Assembly (NCBI RefSeq): GCF_905475465.1
Contig: NC_062256.1
Span: 2,117,662-2,181,661, forward strand
DNA length: 64,000 nt
Direction of reading: 5' to 3'
Source of the DNA: Pieris napi
Lineage: Eukaryota; Arthropoda; Insecta; Lepidoptera; Pieridae
Shown: positions 11,439 to 23,600 of the stretch, piece by piece
How positions within the stretch are numbered: the stretch's first letter is position 1
How the letters are laid out: the number at the start of each line of letters is the position of its first letter
Program-made: the position numbers and the translations under genes
The notes under the pieces: model-generated
Databases searched by the model: none
Told to the model about the DNA's origin: nothing
The model's input: the letters and a program-made list of their open reading frames with translations, nothing else

Positions 11439-11590
11439 TGCGTTGAAGTATTACGTAACAAATGTAGGGGTTCCTTTTGTAAAACGTTACGATGCGGGGC
11501 GGATTGAATTACGCGTTATTGTTAATATTATTTTCAACTTTCCAGTTACACCACATAATGGTAACTATTATGAATAAAGAGTAATTTAAG
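11439..11590. mobile_element. Truncated MITE of the AACGTTACG family
   Basis: Left end GAAGTATTACGTAACAAATG, then TGTAAAACGTTACGATGCGG, and a shortened middle. The right terminus is gone. It sits about 50 bp upstream of the first exon of zinc-finger copy 2, a place where it could influence that promoter. Confidence 0.6.
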
Positions 11591-11640
11591 TGGGCAGCTG
11601 GCTCCACATAGTGTAATTTAACAAAAGTAATTGTGACAAA

Positions 11641-14600
11641 ATGTGGGATTTTGGAGAAATGGTAAGGAACACTGGTTTAAATTTAATTTCTCAGGCTGAC
11701 CACAGATCTGCCTAACCGACATGCGACATCGTCCACCGAGTGAAGAATCAAGAATGGAGATATACAATAGAATCAGTGTGACCAGATTTAGTAGATTTCT
11801 ACTTTTTTGGTAGATTTTGAGGTACTGTCAACAGAATTTAGTATGTAAAAATTATTTGGTATATTTTAGTAGAATTCACGCTTTTCAGGTATTCTAGTAC
11901 TTTTTTTGGCATATCGAATAAAAGCGAGGTATTCCTCTTTCATCGATTGGATTATAACTATTTAATGTTCATTCTTTTCGTTACCATTCGTGCCGTGAGC
12001 ATAGAGTGTGATGTGGGAATTCCTTTATTGAGAATTTATATAATCGAGTTTAAAATGAAACATAAATATACACAAGGATATCGCAATGAATAGGAGCAAG
12101 ATCCCTTATTTAAAGTTGGTTATGTAAATCTACAAAATTTTACGTTATTTTTCAAAGTGATCAGACCCTTATTCATAAAATTGAAACAGACATACAAAAC
12201 ATGATGAGTTCCATTTTGAATTGCTTTATGAAGATAAATTATATAAAAACTACTCCGCTTCAGTCAACAGATCTGACAGAAGTATGTTCAAGTTAATGGA
12301 CTGAAAATTGCTTTATGACAATGTTACCCAACATAAAGACGAAAAATCTTTACTTTAAGTATCATTTTATACATTTTTTAGAATTTAATTTAAAAAAAAA
12401 AAACTTGGTTTCTTTTAAATTAAATTCTTATTTTTATTATTCTATCGTTTTGTCAAGAAAACATTCATGTTTTACGTTGTAACACAACAGTAAAAAAATA
12501 TAATAGATTTTCTCGTTCCTTTCGGTAGAATTCAGTAGTTTTTAACCTCCACAAGCAGTAGATTCGTCAATTAAAATCTGGTCACACTGAATAGAATTAT
12601 AGATAGTGCAATTCACGAAGACGCGCCCCTTAAATTTTTGGTCGAGGGGCTCGCGGGGTGCGGGGTTTGTGCGACTAGCGTCAGTGTTGCCAACTTGGGG
12701 GTTTTCCCCCCAAATTTAGGGGTAATCAAGATGTCCAATGGGTTTTTATGGGGTACGTTATTCAAGAATTTTTTTCTCTACAAACACAGGATTTTATAAA
12801 ATTTATATTAAGCTTCGAACGCAATAATTAAACTAAACCAAATATAAACTCCAAGACTAGCTACAGATTAAATATCGAAAAACAATAATTTGTTCATGAG
12901 TAAAATTTGTTCCTTCTAACCGTATGATCAAATCTGATATATTTAACGTCAATATGTACGATTTCAAAACTATCAGCAGCAACAAAACGCAGCGCTATAT
13001 GCGCCTTCGACGAAATATTAGAAGCTTATCCTAATGACATTTAATAATATTGTATAAAAAGGAAAAAAGAACATTGAAGCAATTAGTTTTTTTATTTTAA
13101 TGGGGAAGACCACTAGAAACTTTTCCAGTAGAGGGCGCTGTATGTTTGTTCCATTCAGTTGATCGTCGAAAAATCTCCGTCTATTTTATAGCCTTTTTTT
13201 AACGAATCCGATCTACTTTCTGGTTAAAACAAGTTTTTCAACATGTATTCTGCTTGGAGAAAAGCAGATCTAAAGAATGAGTTGAAAAGGAGAGGTGCTT
13301 CGCGCCAGGGATAGAAAGCGGATTTGGTAGCGAGGTTAGTTTATTATTAGTTTGTCGTCCTTCCCCAGCTACCAAGAAACTTGTTATGACTACTAGAATA
13401 CTACTTAGGATAGGTAGAGAAGTAGGGAAGGGGATGACGGGTCTGGGCGTTACTGCATACGATTTTTGCATTTTCTGAGAAGATTTACTATGGTAATATA
13501 TATATATATATTTTTTTTACCATAGGAAAGTAGAGATTTCAACGAACTGAAAGCACACCAATTTTTTGAAAAAAGCTGAAATTTTGACGTCAGAATTTTC
13601 GATTGAAAATTAGGGTTTTTTCGATATTAATTCAAAATAAGGTGAAAAAATAAATATTTTTAATCAAATAAATTACAGTATGTTTGGGACATAATAAGGT
13701 AAGTTTTCACCAAATTTCGTTTAAAAAAAATTTTTTTTTGTAATTTTATTAAATAGGTTTTTTGAATTTTTCACATAAATTTTGAGGTTTTGTGAAAAAT
13801 GTCTGAATACAAAAGTTTTATATCTTTTTATTACCTACAACTTTGCCATTTAGTTTTATTCGATAGGACTTTTAGTTTTGCCGGAAATCGAGATAAACCG
13901 TTTTTTACCCTTAAAACTCCCCCCCCCCCCTACCCCTTCCCGACCTCAGATCGACCGTAATTTATTTTTCCTTTCATTTTGATCATTTTCCCTTTCTTTG
14001 ATCCTATTCTAATGGGTTTCATCCTAATGTAATTTTTTTTGGTTTCAAAAATTATCGGCACTGGTCTACAACAGAGATGAACAATTTATTAATGTTATGG
14101 TAAAAAGCCTGATTGATTTTTACGAAAATTATTTCAAGGAAACCATTTTTTATAAGTATATATATATATATATAGAAATTATGAATAAAACCCATATCAG
14201 AATAGTAAAGAAAATTCGAGAAGCTAGGGGTACATAATAAGGATTTAAATCTGATTTTAATATGTTAAAGGTCTTACTTAGACCTATTAAACGTTCAATG
14301 TGAACTCGTTGCCTAGCTAATTGTCTATCCCGTTTCACCGTTACACCACTTAGTTGAGACTTTCCTTTTAAAAAGGTGGGAATATTTATACCAATGCCTT
14401 TAGCTGCAAATATATCTTGCACATTAAATCCACGATCTGCCATAATACTGTTTCTGGGTTCACATTTTTCAAGTAAACTAGGTACTTCTCTCAATCATTT
14501 GCCTGTCTGAAGTTGAGCCACTACAGATTCATCATTTTCTCATTTCTGTCACAGTCTTGGTATAAGGCAACGCTTAACATTTCTTCTATTCAAACGTTCA

Positions 14601-17600
14601 GCTCGTGCAGAAGTTTCTTGACCAGACGCACTGTTCCGAGAAAACAGTGTTGGTACTGCAGATTTCTTTAAAAATTTCCGCTGAAGTGGGAAACCTAAAA
14701 CAAATACAAATTTAAAGTACCTAATATAACAAGTTCGTAGGAGTAGTAAGTTAATTGCTGTTTTATCACAACATTTACTAAATCATTTTATTATCTTAAT
14801 GATACATACCAGTTACCTTAGAAATTGTTTCAAAATCTGTAACTTTGAAGTGCTTAGTACATAACCTACAATAATCAGTTGCTTTAAAATTAACTCTTCT
14901 CAATGCTCTTTCCCATTTTCTTCTTAGGGTGGGATTAGAAGGGATTTATGTGAAGCCACATACATCCAATAGCCACACACCAAACCATTTTATCACAAAA
15001 CGTAAAATATCGCGAAGTTTTATAATTTACTATGGAGTTTGACTGCTCTACAAGGAACTATTTGACAGTAATCTTCTCCATTCTGTCTCGTTTAACTATA
15101 ACAGAACAGATAAAAAGAAAAAGTACAAAAAGCTTTAAAAATAATTTATGAAAAGAAATTGATGAAAACGGAAAAAGTGTCTGACAAGAAACGTTAAGAA
15201 AAACTGATGTCGAAGAAAGAAGTTAAGAAATAAAAAAAAGAATCGTTTCATCTCATTATTATTATGATAAATATTATTCGGTCATTGATTAACATATACA
15301 AATATGTAATATGTACTTACATAAATACAACAGCTATTTTCTAGCTTCAACGTATTTTTAATTCATATTTGAAATTACCTATCAAACCAAGTGTATAACC
15401 AGCGGCACGTAAGTCTAGCGCTGGCCGATACGTGGAGGGGATTGCTGCGCATGTGTACTGTCGCGCGGGGGACAAAATGCGACTGGAGAGCCAATCGACG
15501 CTCTTCATTCCGCTAGCCCCCCCTCAGGTACCTTATTTTTTACTTCTGCGCAATAACGGTCAGCGCTAGAGTTTCGTGCCGCTAGTTATACATCAAAAAC
15601 TTTAGGGGTTTTTGATCGACATTTAGGGGTGTTTGAAGTTGGTCCTAGGGGGAACATTTTGTATGAGTTGGCAACCCTGGCGTCAGTTGCGATCCGTCAG
15701 CGGTTCGATGCACACGAGTAGTACATTTTTTATTGTGAAATTCCAGAGTCGTCACGAAAGTGGCTCTACTTTATATTTTGTTAAATGTCGAGAAAATCTC
15801 AGCGTGTTGTATTTAAAAGCCAGGTATGTAAATTATTATTTAAAAGGTCTTAGTTACTAAAACACATTAAATAAGCAAAGGAAAGTAAAGTAATTTTGAG
15901 AATAGCAAATTTTACTAAAAGAAGACTTTATTTTATCTTTAAAAGTGATGATGTTTTTTTTTTTTAATTTTAGGCAAGAGAAATTATTTCAAAAGTTTAT
16001 GATTTTATGAAAAAAGAAGCCAGTCAAAATTATGCAGAAAAACTCACTGATGCCCGATGGAGAACCGCACAGGCTGTTGGAGTATCTGAAAGCACTGTGA
16101 CTAGAATTCTGCGCGAAAGAAAGGAATATAGTAATACAATAAACCAAAATACAGTACCTGCTTTGGAATCGAATATAACTACGGAGACGGAAGCGATAGT
16201 TCCTATAGTTCCAAATGCGGAGCGTGCAACAGAGCCGACTTTGGAAGCGGATATTGATACTGAAAATGAAGCGAGTACTTCGAATTTAGTAGACAGAAAT
16301 GCTTCTATTTTTACATCACCTTTGAAGAAGAGAAGGGTAAGACCACGAAAATTTAATTTATAGGAATTTGATATTGGTGTATAAAATTGAAGTAGAGCAT
16401 CTTTCACTTTGACCATGACACTCTCCCCTGTATAGTCTTTTCATTGTAGTTGCGTGTGTACCGATAACACTCAATCATTGACGTATGCTTGCACACATAT
16501 AAAGTCTATAACCCGTTAGGAGGAAAGGTGGGGCGCGTCTTCGTGAATTGCACTATTGTCTATTATATAATTGCCTTCAAAATTGACATTGAGTTACGCG
16601 ACATTTAATTTATTTTTTCTGTTAACAAACTTGAGAAACAAAAAGTTTTTAGAACGCGTGCCGTACATTTTCAATGAATAGGTTTAATAAAGAACTTTCA
16701 TAGTTAAAGGTATCTTCATCATGTATTATTTTGTCTTGTGACGTTTTTCACTATGTGAATTGTGTATGTTTCTAAATGAAATAAAAATGAATAATAATGG
16801 AAGAAAATGTAGAAAAACGAAACTTGCTCCAACTTCCTTAAAAAGTTATGTAGGTAATTAGAAAATATAATCCAATATTTTACCAAATTTTTGATTACAT
16901 TATAGTTATCAAATTGTTAGTCTATGTAAAGTTATTAAAACATTGATTGCCCATATTTGTGGGTACATGTTTTGTTATTGATTTTTATGCTTACTTATCT
17001 AGGTACCCTATTTTTTATTTACAGATTTTTAATATGTTTACATTAATAGATTGTTTGAGGCATTTTATAGTAAATGTATTGTTTTTTAAACAGTTCATTT
17101 GTAAATTTGAATGATGGTATGAAATGAATAAAGAATGTTTGCAACATTCTTTGCATATAGCTATCTATGCTATGCATATGCTGGAAATTTTATGTAAAAA
17201 TATTTAACAATGCGAGACAATTTATTGAAATATTATTTTATTAATTAGGCAATTTGTTTCGGTACCCCCTCCAATTAAACTTTTGATTGATGTAGAAACT
17301 AACAGAAAATGAATTATGAATAACTTGTAAAGTAGATAAATAAACAGATTCTAAAGCATTAACATATATGGATTTCTGTTTTAATAATGATCTTAAAACG
17401 TTTTTACTCACCACATTTTATAAATTTACAAATGCTTTCAGTTTTTTATATTTTTTTTAGAGTGTTGTGGAGAGTCCATTAGCAAGAATTAATAGACCAT
17501 GTAGAAAAGCACTACCTGCAGTAGCTATTACTACTCAATCTAGTCAAACAAACACAAATACCATTCAGGAAGTAAATTCAGTCCAAAGTAATATTATGCC

Positions 17601-20600
17601 GATGAATTTTGACATTAAGCTAAAAGTAGAGAATGTAATAGAAAAACAGCATGAAATAATAAGTTGGAGGGAAATAGTGAAAAAATCTACTGAAATTTAT
17701 CTTCAATCAAATAATATTTGTGATAAAATACTACATGGACAGGTAAGCTTGAAAGGAACTAATTATTAATTTTTTTATTTATTTCCTATTTTGATATATT
17801 AGTTCTTACCAAACACATATATAGTTGTTAGAAGAACTATTTGATCAATAGTCTCCATAGGGGGCACAAATAACCTGGAATGCCTAAGTTTGATTCCTTA
17901 ATAATAATTGTTTATAGATTTGTAGACATTGAGGTAATCATGTCATGAATATGTTTCTTTCAAATTAGTTTTATGTTTTTTTAATTCTTTGGGTAGTTAA
18001 AATATGCCCCATTTAACAGAAACTTCATTGTAATTTTAAAATCATTCATTAAATGAAACCCAGATTGACATTATTCAAGGCGTTTTTAAATTGTCAATTG
18101 TCATCTACATAACATTGAGTAAATAAAGCAAAACAATTTTTTTTTAATACCATGGATTGGGGTATACCAAATATAACATTTATATTTTATGATATGGTAT
18201 ATCAAATAGGTCTCTCACATTATTACTCTAATTTAAATGAAGCTGTTCTCGCTATATATTGACAGTACAAGCAAGAACCTTAAGATACATTTCTTGCCAC
18301 CAACATATCTGTTTCTATCTTTTGTTTGATAACTTGTCAGGTCCTCAACACCTGCAAACCGGACGAAAAAGTATTCGTAAAAACGCCCCACGAGAAACTA
18401 TTAGACCAAGCACTCACACAATGGTGCCATTGGGCCTCCCTCACAGAGGAGCCCAGAGATCCGCCGTTATTCTACAAATGCTACATCTGCGATATGGCGT
18501 GGTGGCACTTGGCCCACTTCCGCGACCACATACGAACCCACGAGCCTTCGAGCCTCTGCGTCGCTCTAGAAATGAATGACAACGTCGAGTGCAATATTGT
18601 CGCTTACTACAGCAGATCGGCGAACAAGTACATCGCGAACATAGAAGGGAAATGCTGGAAATGCGGCGAAAATGCGTTCGAACATACGAAATTGAAGAAC
18701 TGTGTCGGATGTAAGAAACGGTTCTCCACATGCAGCAAGCTACGCCAACACCAGTGGTACTGCGAGGGGTTCAAAAAGATGCACCTAGACCTTTTCGCGT
18801 CAGCCGAGCAGATATTTAAATGTCACCTGTGCCGGTTTTACTTTTTCAAACAGGAGGACAGTATAAATCACATGATATTGCGGCATTCTGTGCGGTCCGA
18901 TGTGCCCATACCGGGCTGTGCTGTTTGTGAGAAATGCAAGGACCCGATTTCCTATTTTGATGGTCATGTTTGTGAATCTAAAGGGTATGTTAAGACGTGT
19001 GGTGCGTGCAAGAAAAGAGTCACCGAAAGCAGTGCTGCAGTCCATCAGATTGAATGGAACGTCACCTGCTCAGTGTAAGTTTTTTTTGTTACTGCTTTAT
19101 CATTATAAGTAAACTCAAAGTACAGTAAGTGGTTTAACCTTGGTGGATGAAGGGCTATACTATGGCACACATGGTGTGCGACATTCTGTGCACACCATGT
19201 GTGATTTTTGAAATTATAAAATATATAAAATAATATATATCTAATATAAAATTCCCCTCTCGAAAAAAACCCTATTACATTTACTGTCAGTTCTCAAATA
19301 AGAACTAGAACGGACGAGAACTGGTAATAAACTGCCCGCCGTGGTAATTATAATCTTTTTTTCAGTTGCAAAGAGAAATTAGTAAAGAGTTGTTCAACAC
19401 ATCTCCACGCACTTCGTCATACGATGAACTATGGATTGGCGTACAAGTGCCTCACCTGTAATTTTTTTATAATCTTTGACTTGGAACAGATTAAAACGCA
19501 CAAAATGTTTTATCATTCCAATCGCGATTTTGATTATGATCTTGTAAGTATTAATTTTTCATCACTTTAATACGGTAGAACAGTGTACGGCTTCAGGGAA
19601 GACCGTGAGGAAGCTGGAAGGCCTTAGAGCCGACGACGTGTGCGGTGTGTCAGGCGGAGAAAGCTGATCACCTACTTGCAATTATAAATGACTAAGTAAC
19701 AGATAGAAAAATCTAAATCCCAGAACTAAAAGGTTGTAGCGCCATTGGTTTTGGTTTTTTTTATATGGTACATTTCTTAATAAATATTTTTAATTTCAGA
19801 TTTCCGTCCCAAAAACCATAGTGGATAGATTAAAATCTACGCCAGCCAAACATGATTGTGAGTATTCTTGTAAAACATAATTTTTATCGTATAATAAATC
19901 ATATTATATCCTTTCTGTTTCTATCCATTATTCAAAACTTTAATTTTACAGCACCGATTGATAAACAAAGTCAAATAAATACTATCCTATTGTCTCACGA
20001 TACTCAAGATATGATATATGATAGAGATGATGATGATGTCATCATCATTGATAATGTACCTGAAGCAATTGTTATACCACCTGATGATGCATCTAACGAT
20101 GATCTCCCTTGTGTCATTGCTAAGATTAAATCCGAAACACTTGAAAATGAATTACAAACATCTAAAACAAAACATACTGTTACACCACAATTCGAATGTA
20201 AAACGATGGTAATCCAAATACCTAAAGACACAAAAGATGTATTTAAATGCCAATCAGATGGAAACAGAATTAATGATGATAAAGAATTAGGTATTGATAA
20301 AATTAAAAGAGAACCTAATAGTGAACTGAATGTCGTTGTGGCATCTACACTTGGTATTATAAAGTCACATAGTATGACGACAAAAAATGTAAATAAAGTT
20401 AATAACTATCCGCTAACTTCACGTTCAGAATCAGATGTGAAAATAGAAGTTATAAAAAGTGAGGAAGAGAAACTAATGAGAGTCGACCTAAGTGATATAC
20501 AATTGAATGAACAGAAAAGAGAAGAAGGTAGACCGGCAGAAATATCCAATAATTTAGAACAAATTACTCCAAAAGAATCTGAAGTATCAGAACCGTTAAA

Positions 20601-23600
20601 GGTAGAAACAATTGTAGAGAGGGTTGTCGAAATCAATATCCCATGGGATGATGTTCCAATAAAGGAAGAATCGGATCCGGAAATGGATTTAAAATTATCG
20701 GATATCAGAAGGATATATCATGTCGGTGAAAACGAAATTGATGCTAAGCGAGAAATTAATGAATTTGATTTAACCGGACAAAGCGAGAATTGGCACCAAG
20801 ACAACTTTGCTTATAATGTAAGTAATTATAACTAAACACCCTGTCAAATATAACACCGATAGACAAATGACACGAGTACCAAAAATAACATAATAGATCA
20901 TAGATATATTTTCTTCAAATGTCAGAACCTATAACTAAATATTGATAAACCATAAGCGCCTGAGCACTTAAACCCCACGGCCCAATAGTCTACTCCAAAG
21001 GGAACAAAAGTTGGAGGAAAGATATATTTGAGCTCTTTATTATTTTCCGCCTGCTCTGTGGCCGCGCCAGCTTTTGTGCTTGTCCAAAGGAGGTTATACT
21101 AGGCTCACATGTCCACACAAGCAGCATCCCATCCTCCAAGAGATCAAAGACATCTTATCCGGCAGCTTGCCTTCGTCTCTAGCCATGTCTGTTGACTCCA
21201 AAATGGCTGGAACATTGCAAACCTATAATTAAGTTGCTTTTATATTTCAGTCGCAACATTCGAGTGATTATGAGTTTGAGAATAATTTGATCACCATCTC
21301 ACCGAATGTAACTTTGAATACTGATGATGAAAGGAACCGAACACACAGGAAAATGGGAAAGTGAGTGGCTATGTGTATACGTCCAAATATTTTGGATTTT
21401 GAAATGAGGAATAGCATAGTTCGCTCTTAGTTTTTCTTCTGAATCTCTCCCTAAATTCCTTTAATATAAAAAACCAGGCCTCAGATTTCTGTATCTGTTT
21501 CATGATCATTTGTCAATCTAATAGGCAAGTAGGTGATCAGCCTCCTGTGCCTGACACCCCGTCGACTTTTGTGTCCAAGGTGGTTTCCTCGAGAAGTTTT
21601 CCTTCGCCGTTCGAGCGAATGTTTAATGCGCACATAGGCAGAAAGTTTTAATAACACTTTCGCCTCCGAAAAACATCAGCAATGTACCTTTTGTCGTACC
21701 GGAGCTTAGTGCGTCATACACGGAGGCGACTAGGTTTTTGCGTGTTATATAGATGGTGTATCTGTTTGTTAACTGGGCATATATATACAGGGTGGCCAAA
21801 AAGTCGTGGATCAAACGCAAATAGGGGATAGATGAGGTCATCAGCGGCAAAAAATTGTTCTACGGGAGGTGTCTAAGGTCAACCCCTGCAGAGTTATGAT
21901 TTATGTTGGTTTTTATATGAAAATTGACTTTTTTTTACTAATTCTTCTTAAAATTCGAAAATATCTACATCCTGTATCTTTCTCATAATATCCACTAGAT
22001 TGGCACTGATGAGTTCTTGCGTTAGACATACTATTTATAGTTGTTTATTGAGTGTATTCAAGATAATATTAAGTGATACGATATAACATTTTTTTAAAAT
22101 TATAACTTTTTCTTTACTTCGGACCCCACTGTGAAAAAAATTACCGAAAAGTGTCCCTGTACTACAAATTTTGGCGCATTTAATAGGGATTCTGAAAAGG
22201 TATTACACATGGCCATGAGTCGCTCTAATATATTTCTAGGACGAAAAAACAACAACGATTCGGACTTATGATAGATTAAAATTAAAATAAAAACCAAAAT
22301 AAATCATAACTCTGCAGGAGTTGACCTTAGAGACCTCCTGTAGAACAATTTTTTGCCGCTTATGACCTCATCTATCCCCTATTTGCGTTTGATCCACGAC
22401 TTTTTGGCCACCCTGTTTATCCCTTTGGGCACTTTGTGACTCCAACTTGATCCATTTTCACTTGTTGATCCAATGCCAGCTGACCATAAATATGAAGCTC
22501 CGTTCGCCACAAGTGTCACGATGAGTAATAATAATAATTATGGGATTTTTATACAAATCTACCATTTTGGCGTATGAGCAGTTGTTGATGCAATTTAAAT
22601 GGGCCAATCAGGGCGCAGCATTTGCCAAGGGCATCCTCATTGGCACGTTTAGGCTACTATATTACTGGCTACAGTAACTTATGTCTAGCTAGTATTTCAA
22701 ATTCTCCTCAAAGTAGTAGAGAATCCCATACGTATTTATACGTTCAATACTTATTAACAAATCATGATTTTAGCGCTATTGAAATAGAAGTCGTTGCAGA
22801 TGTTCATCATGTCCATCAGCAACAGTCGCACAAAACACGACCGTATTCAAATGCTGAACGCCAAAAAAGATACAGAGAAAGAAGAAAAGCTGATAAAATG
22901 AATGCATGTACATTCAGTCAATCTAGCGATGTTCAGCCACAACATTTACAAATAAATAAACGTCAACGACAATCTAATGCAGAGCGCCAAAGACAATATA
23001 GAAAATCATTACGTGAACCGCAACACAAGAGTAATACACCACATACATCCAGTATCGATCGACTGCAAAAGTAATATATTTTTATTCTCAAATAATTGGG
23101 TTTTTGATTTTTTTTTAATGTATTTTAAAACTTTATTGTTATAATATTGATGTTTAATGCAAAAAACTTAAATTATTTTTTTTTTTCAATTAATTAAAAA
23201 TTGATGAAATTTAAATAAAAATCACGTGACGCGCCATGAATGATCGATGACCATGTTGTGTCTACGTCATAATAATAAAGCAATTTAACAGTACAACTTA
23301 CGGCTATACGGTATATTTAATATATTAAATAATAATTAATATTAATTAACACAATTAAATATTTGTATTTATTATTTTTCTATCAACTGCAATGAGTGAA
23401 AACTAACATTATGACGTTACACGCGCTCGGGTTTGTTCGGCGTGTTTACGGTACTGGATCAAAAATTATTTATTACTTTGAAATAACTTTTGAATTATTG
23501 CGAAAATAATAGTTTTGTTATAAAACTTAAATATGATCATTCCCTATATCACAAATTTTTTTTTTTCAAAAACCCAATTTAAAGGAATGTTTTAACCGAA

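Larger units (their letters stand above)
12682..15679. mobile_element. Nested 3-kb element with GTTGCCAACT termini
   Basis: Left end CAGTGTTGCCAACTTGGGGG and right end GAGTTGGCAACCCTG form a 14-bp TIR with one mismatch, hAT-like in style. GCGTCAG occurs at both borders (12678-12684 and 15680-15686), so the exact edges are uncertain by a few bases. Gs and Cs follow inside both ends (TTTAGGGG in both subterminal regions). It interrupts the TA-flanked element and contains the THAP/DDE remnant and a further MITE. Confidence 0.6.
12605..16551. mobile_element. TA-flanked Tc1/mariner-like element, itself invaded by others
   Basis: TIRs GTGCAATTCACGAAGACGCG (left) and CGCGTCTTCGTGAATTGCAC (right) extend to about 24 bp (…CGCCCC). 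TA flanks each end, the Tc1/mariner target. Only the outer parts (12605 to about 12681, and about 15680 to 16551) belong to it; the centre is a nested insertion. Its own coding remnant is the helix-turn-helix gene at 15785-16363. The DDE catalytic part is absent, so it is non-autonomous. Confidence 0.75.

Noticed and set aside
18259..18579. 106-codon plus-strand frame overlapping copy 2 exon 3
   Set aside because: Out of frame with the zinc-finger coding sequence and without its own features.
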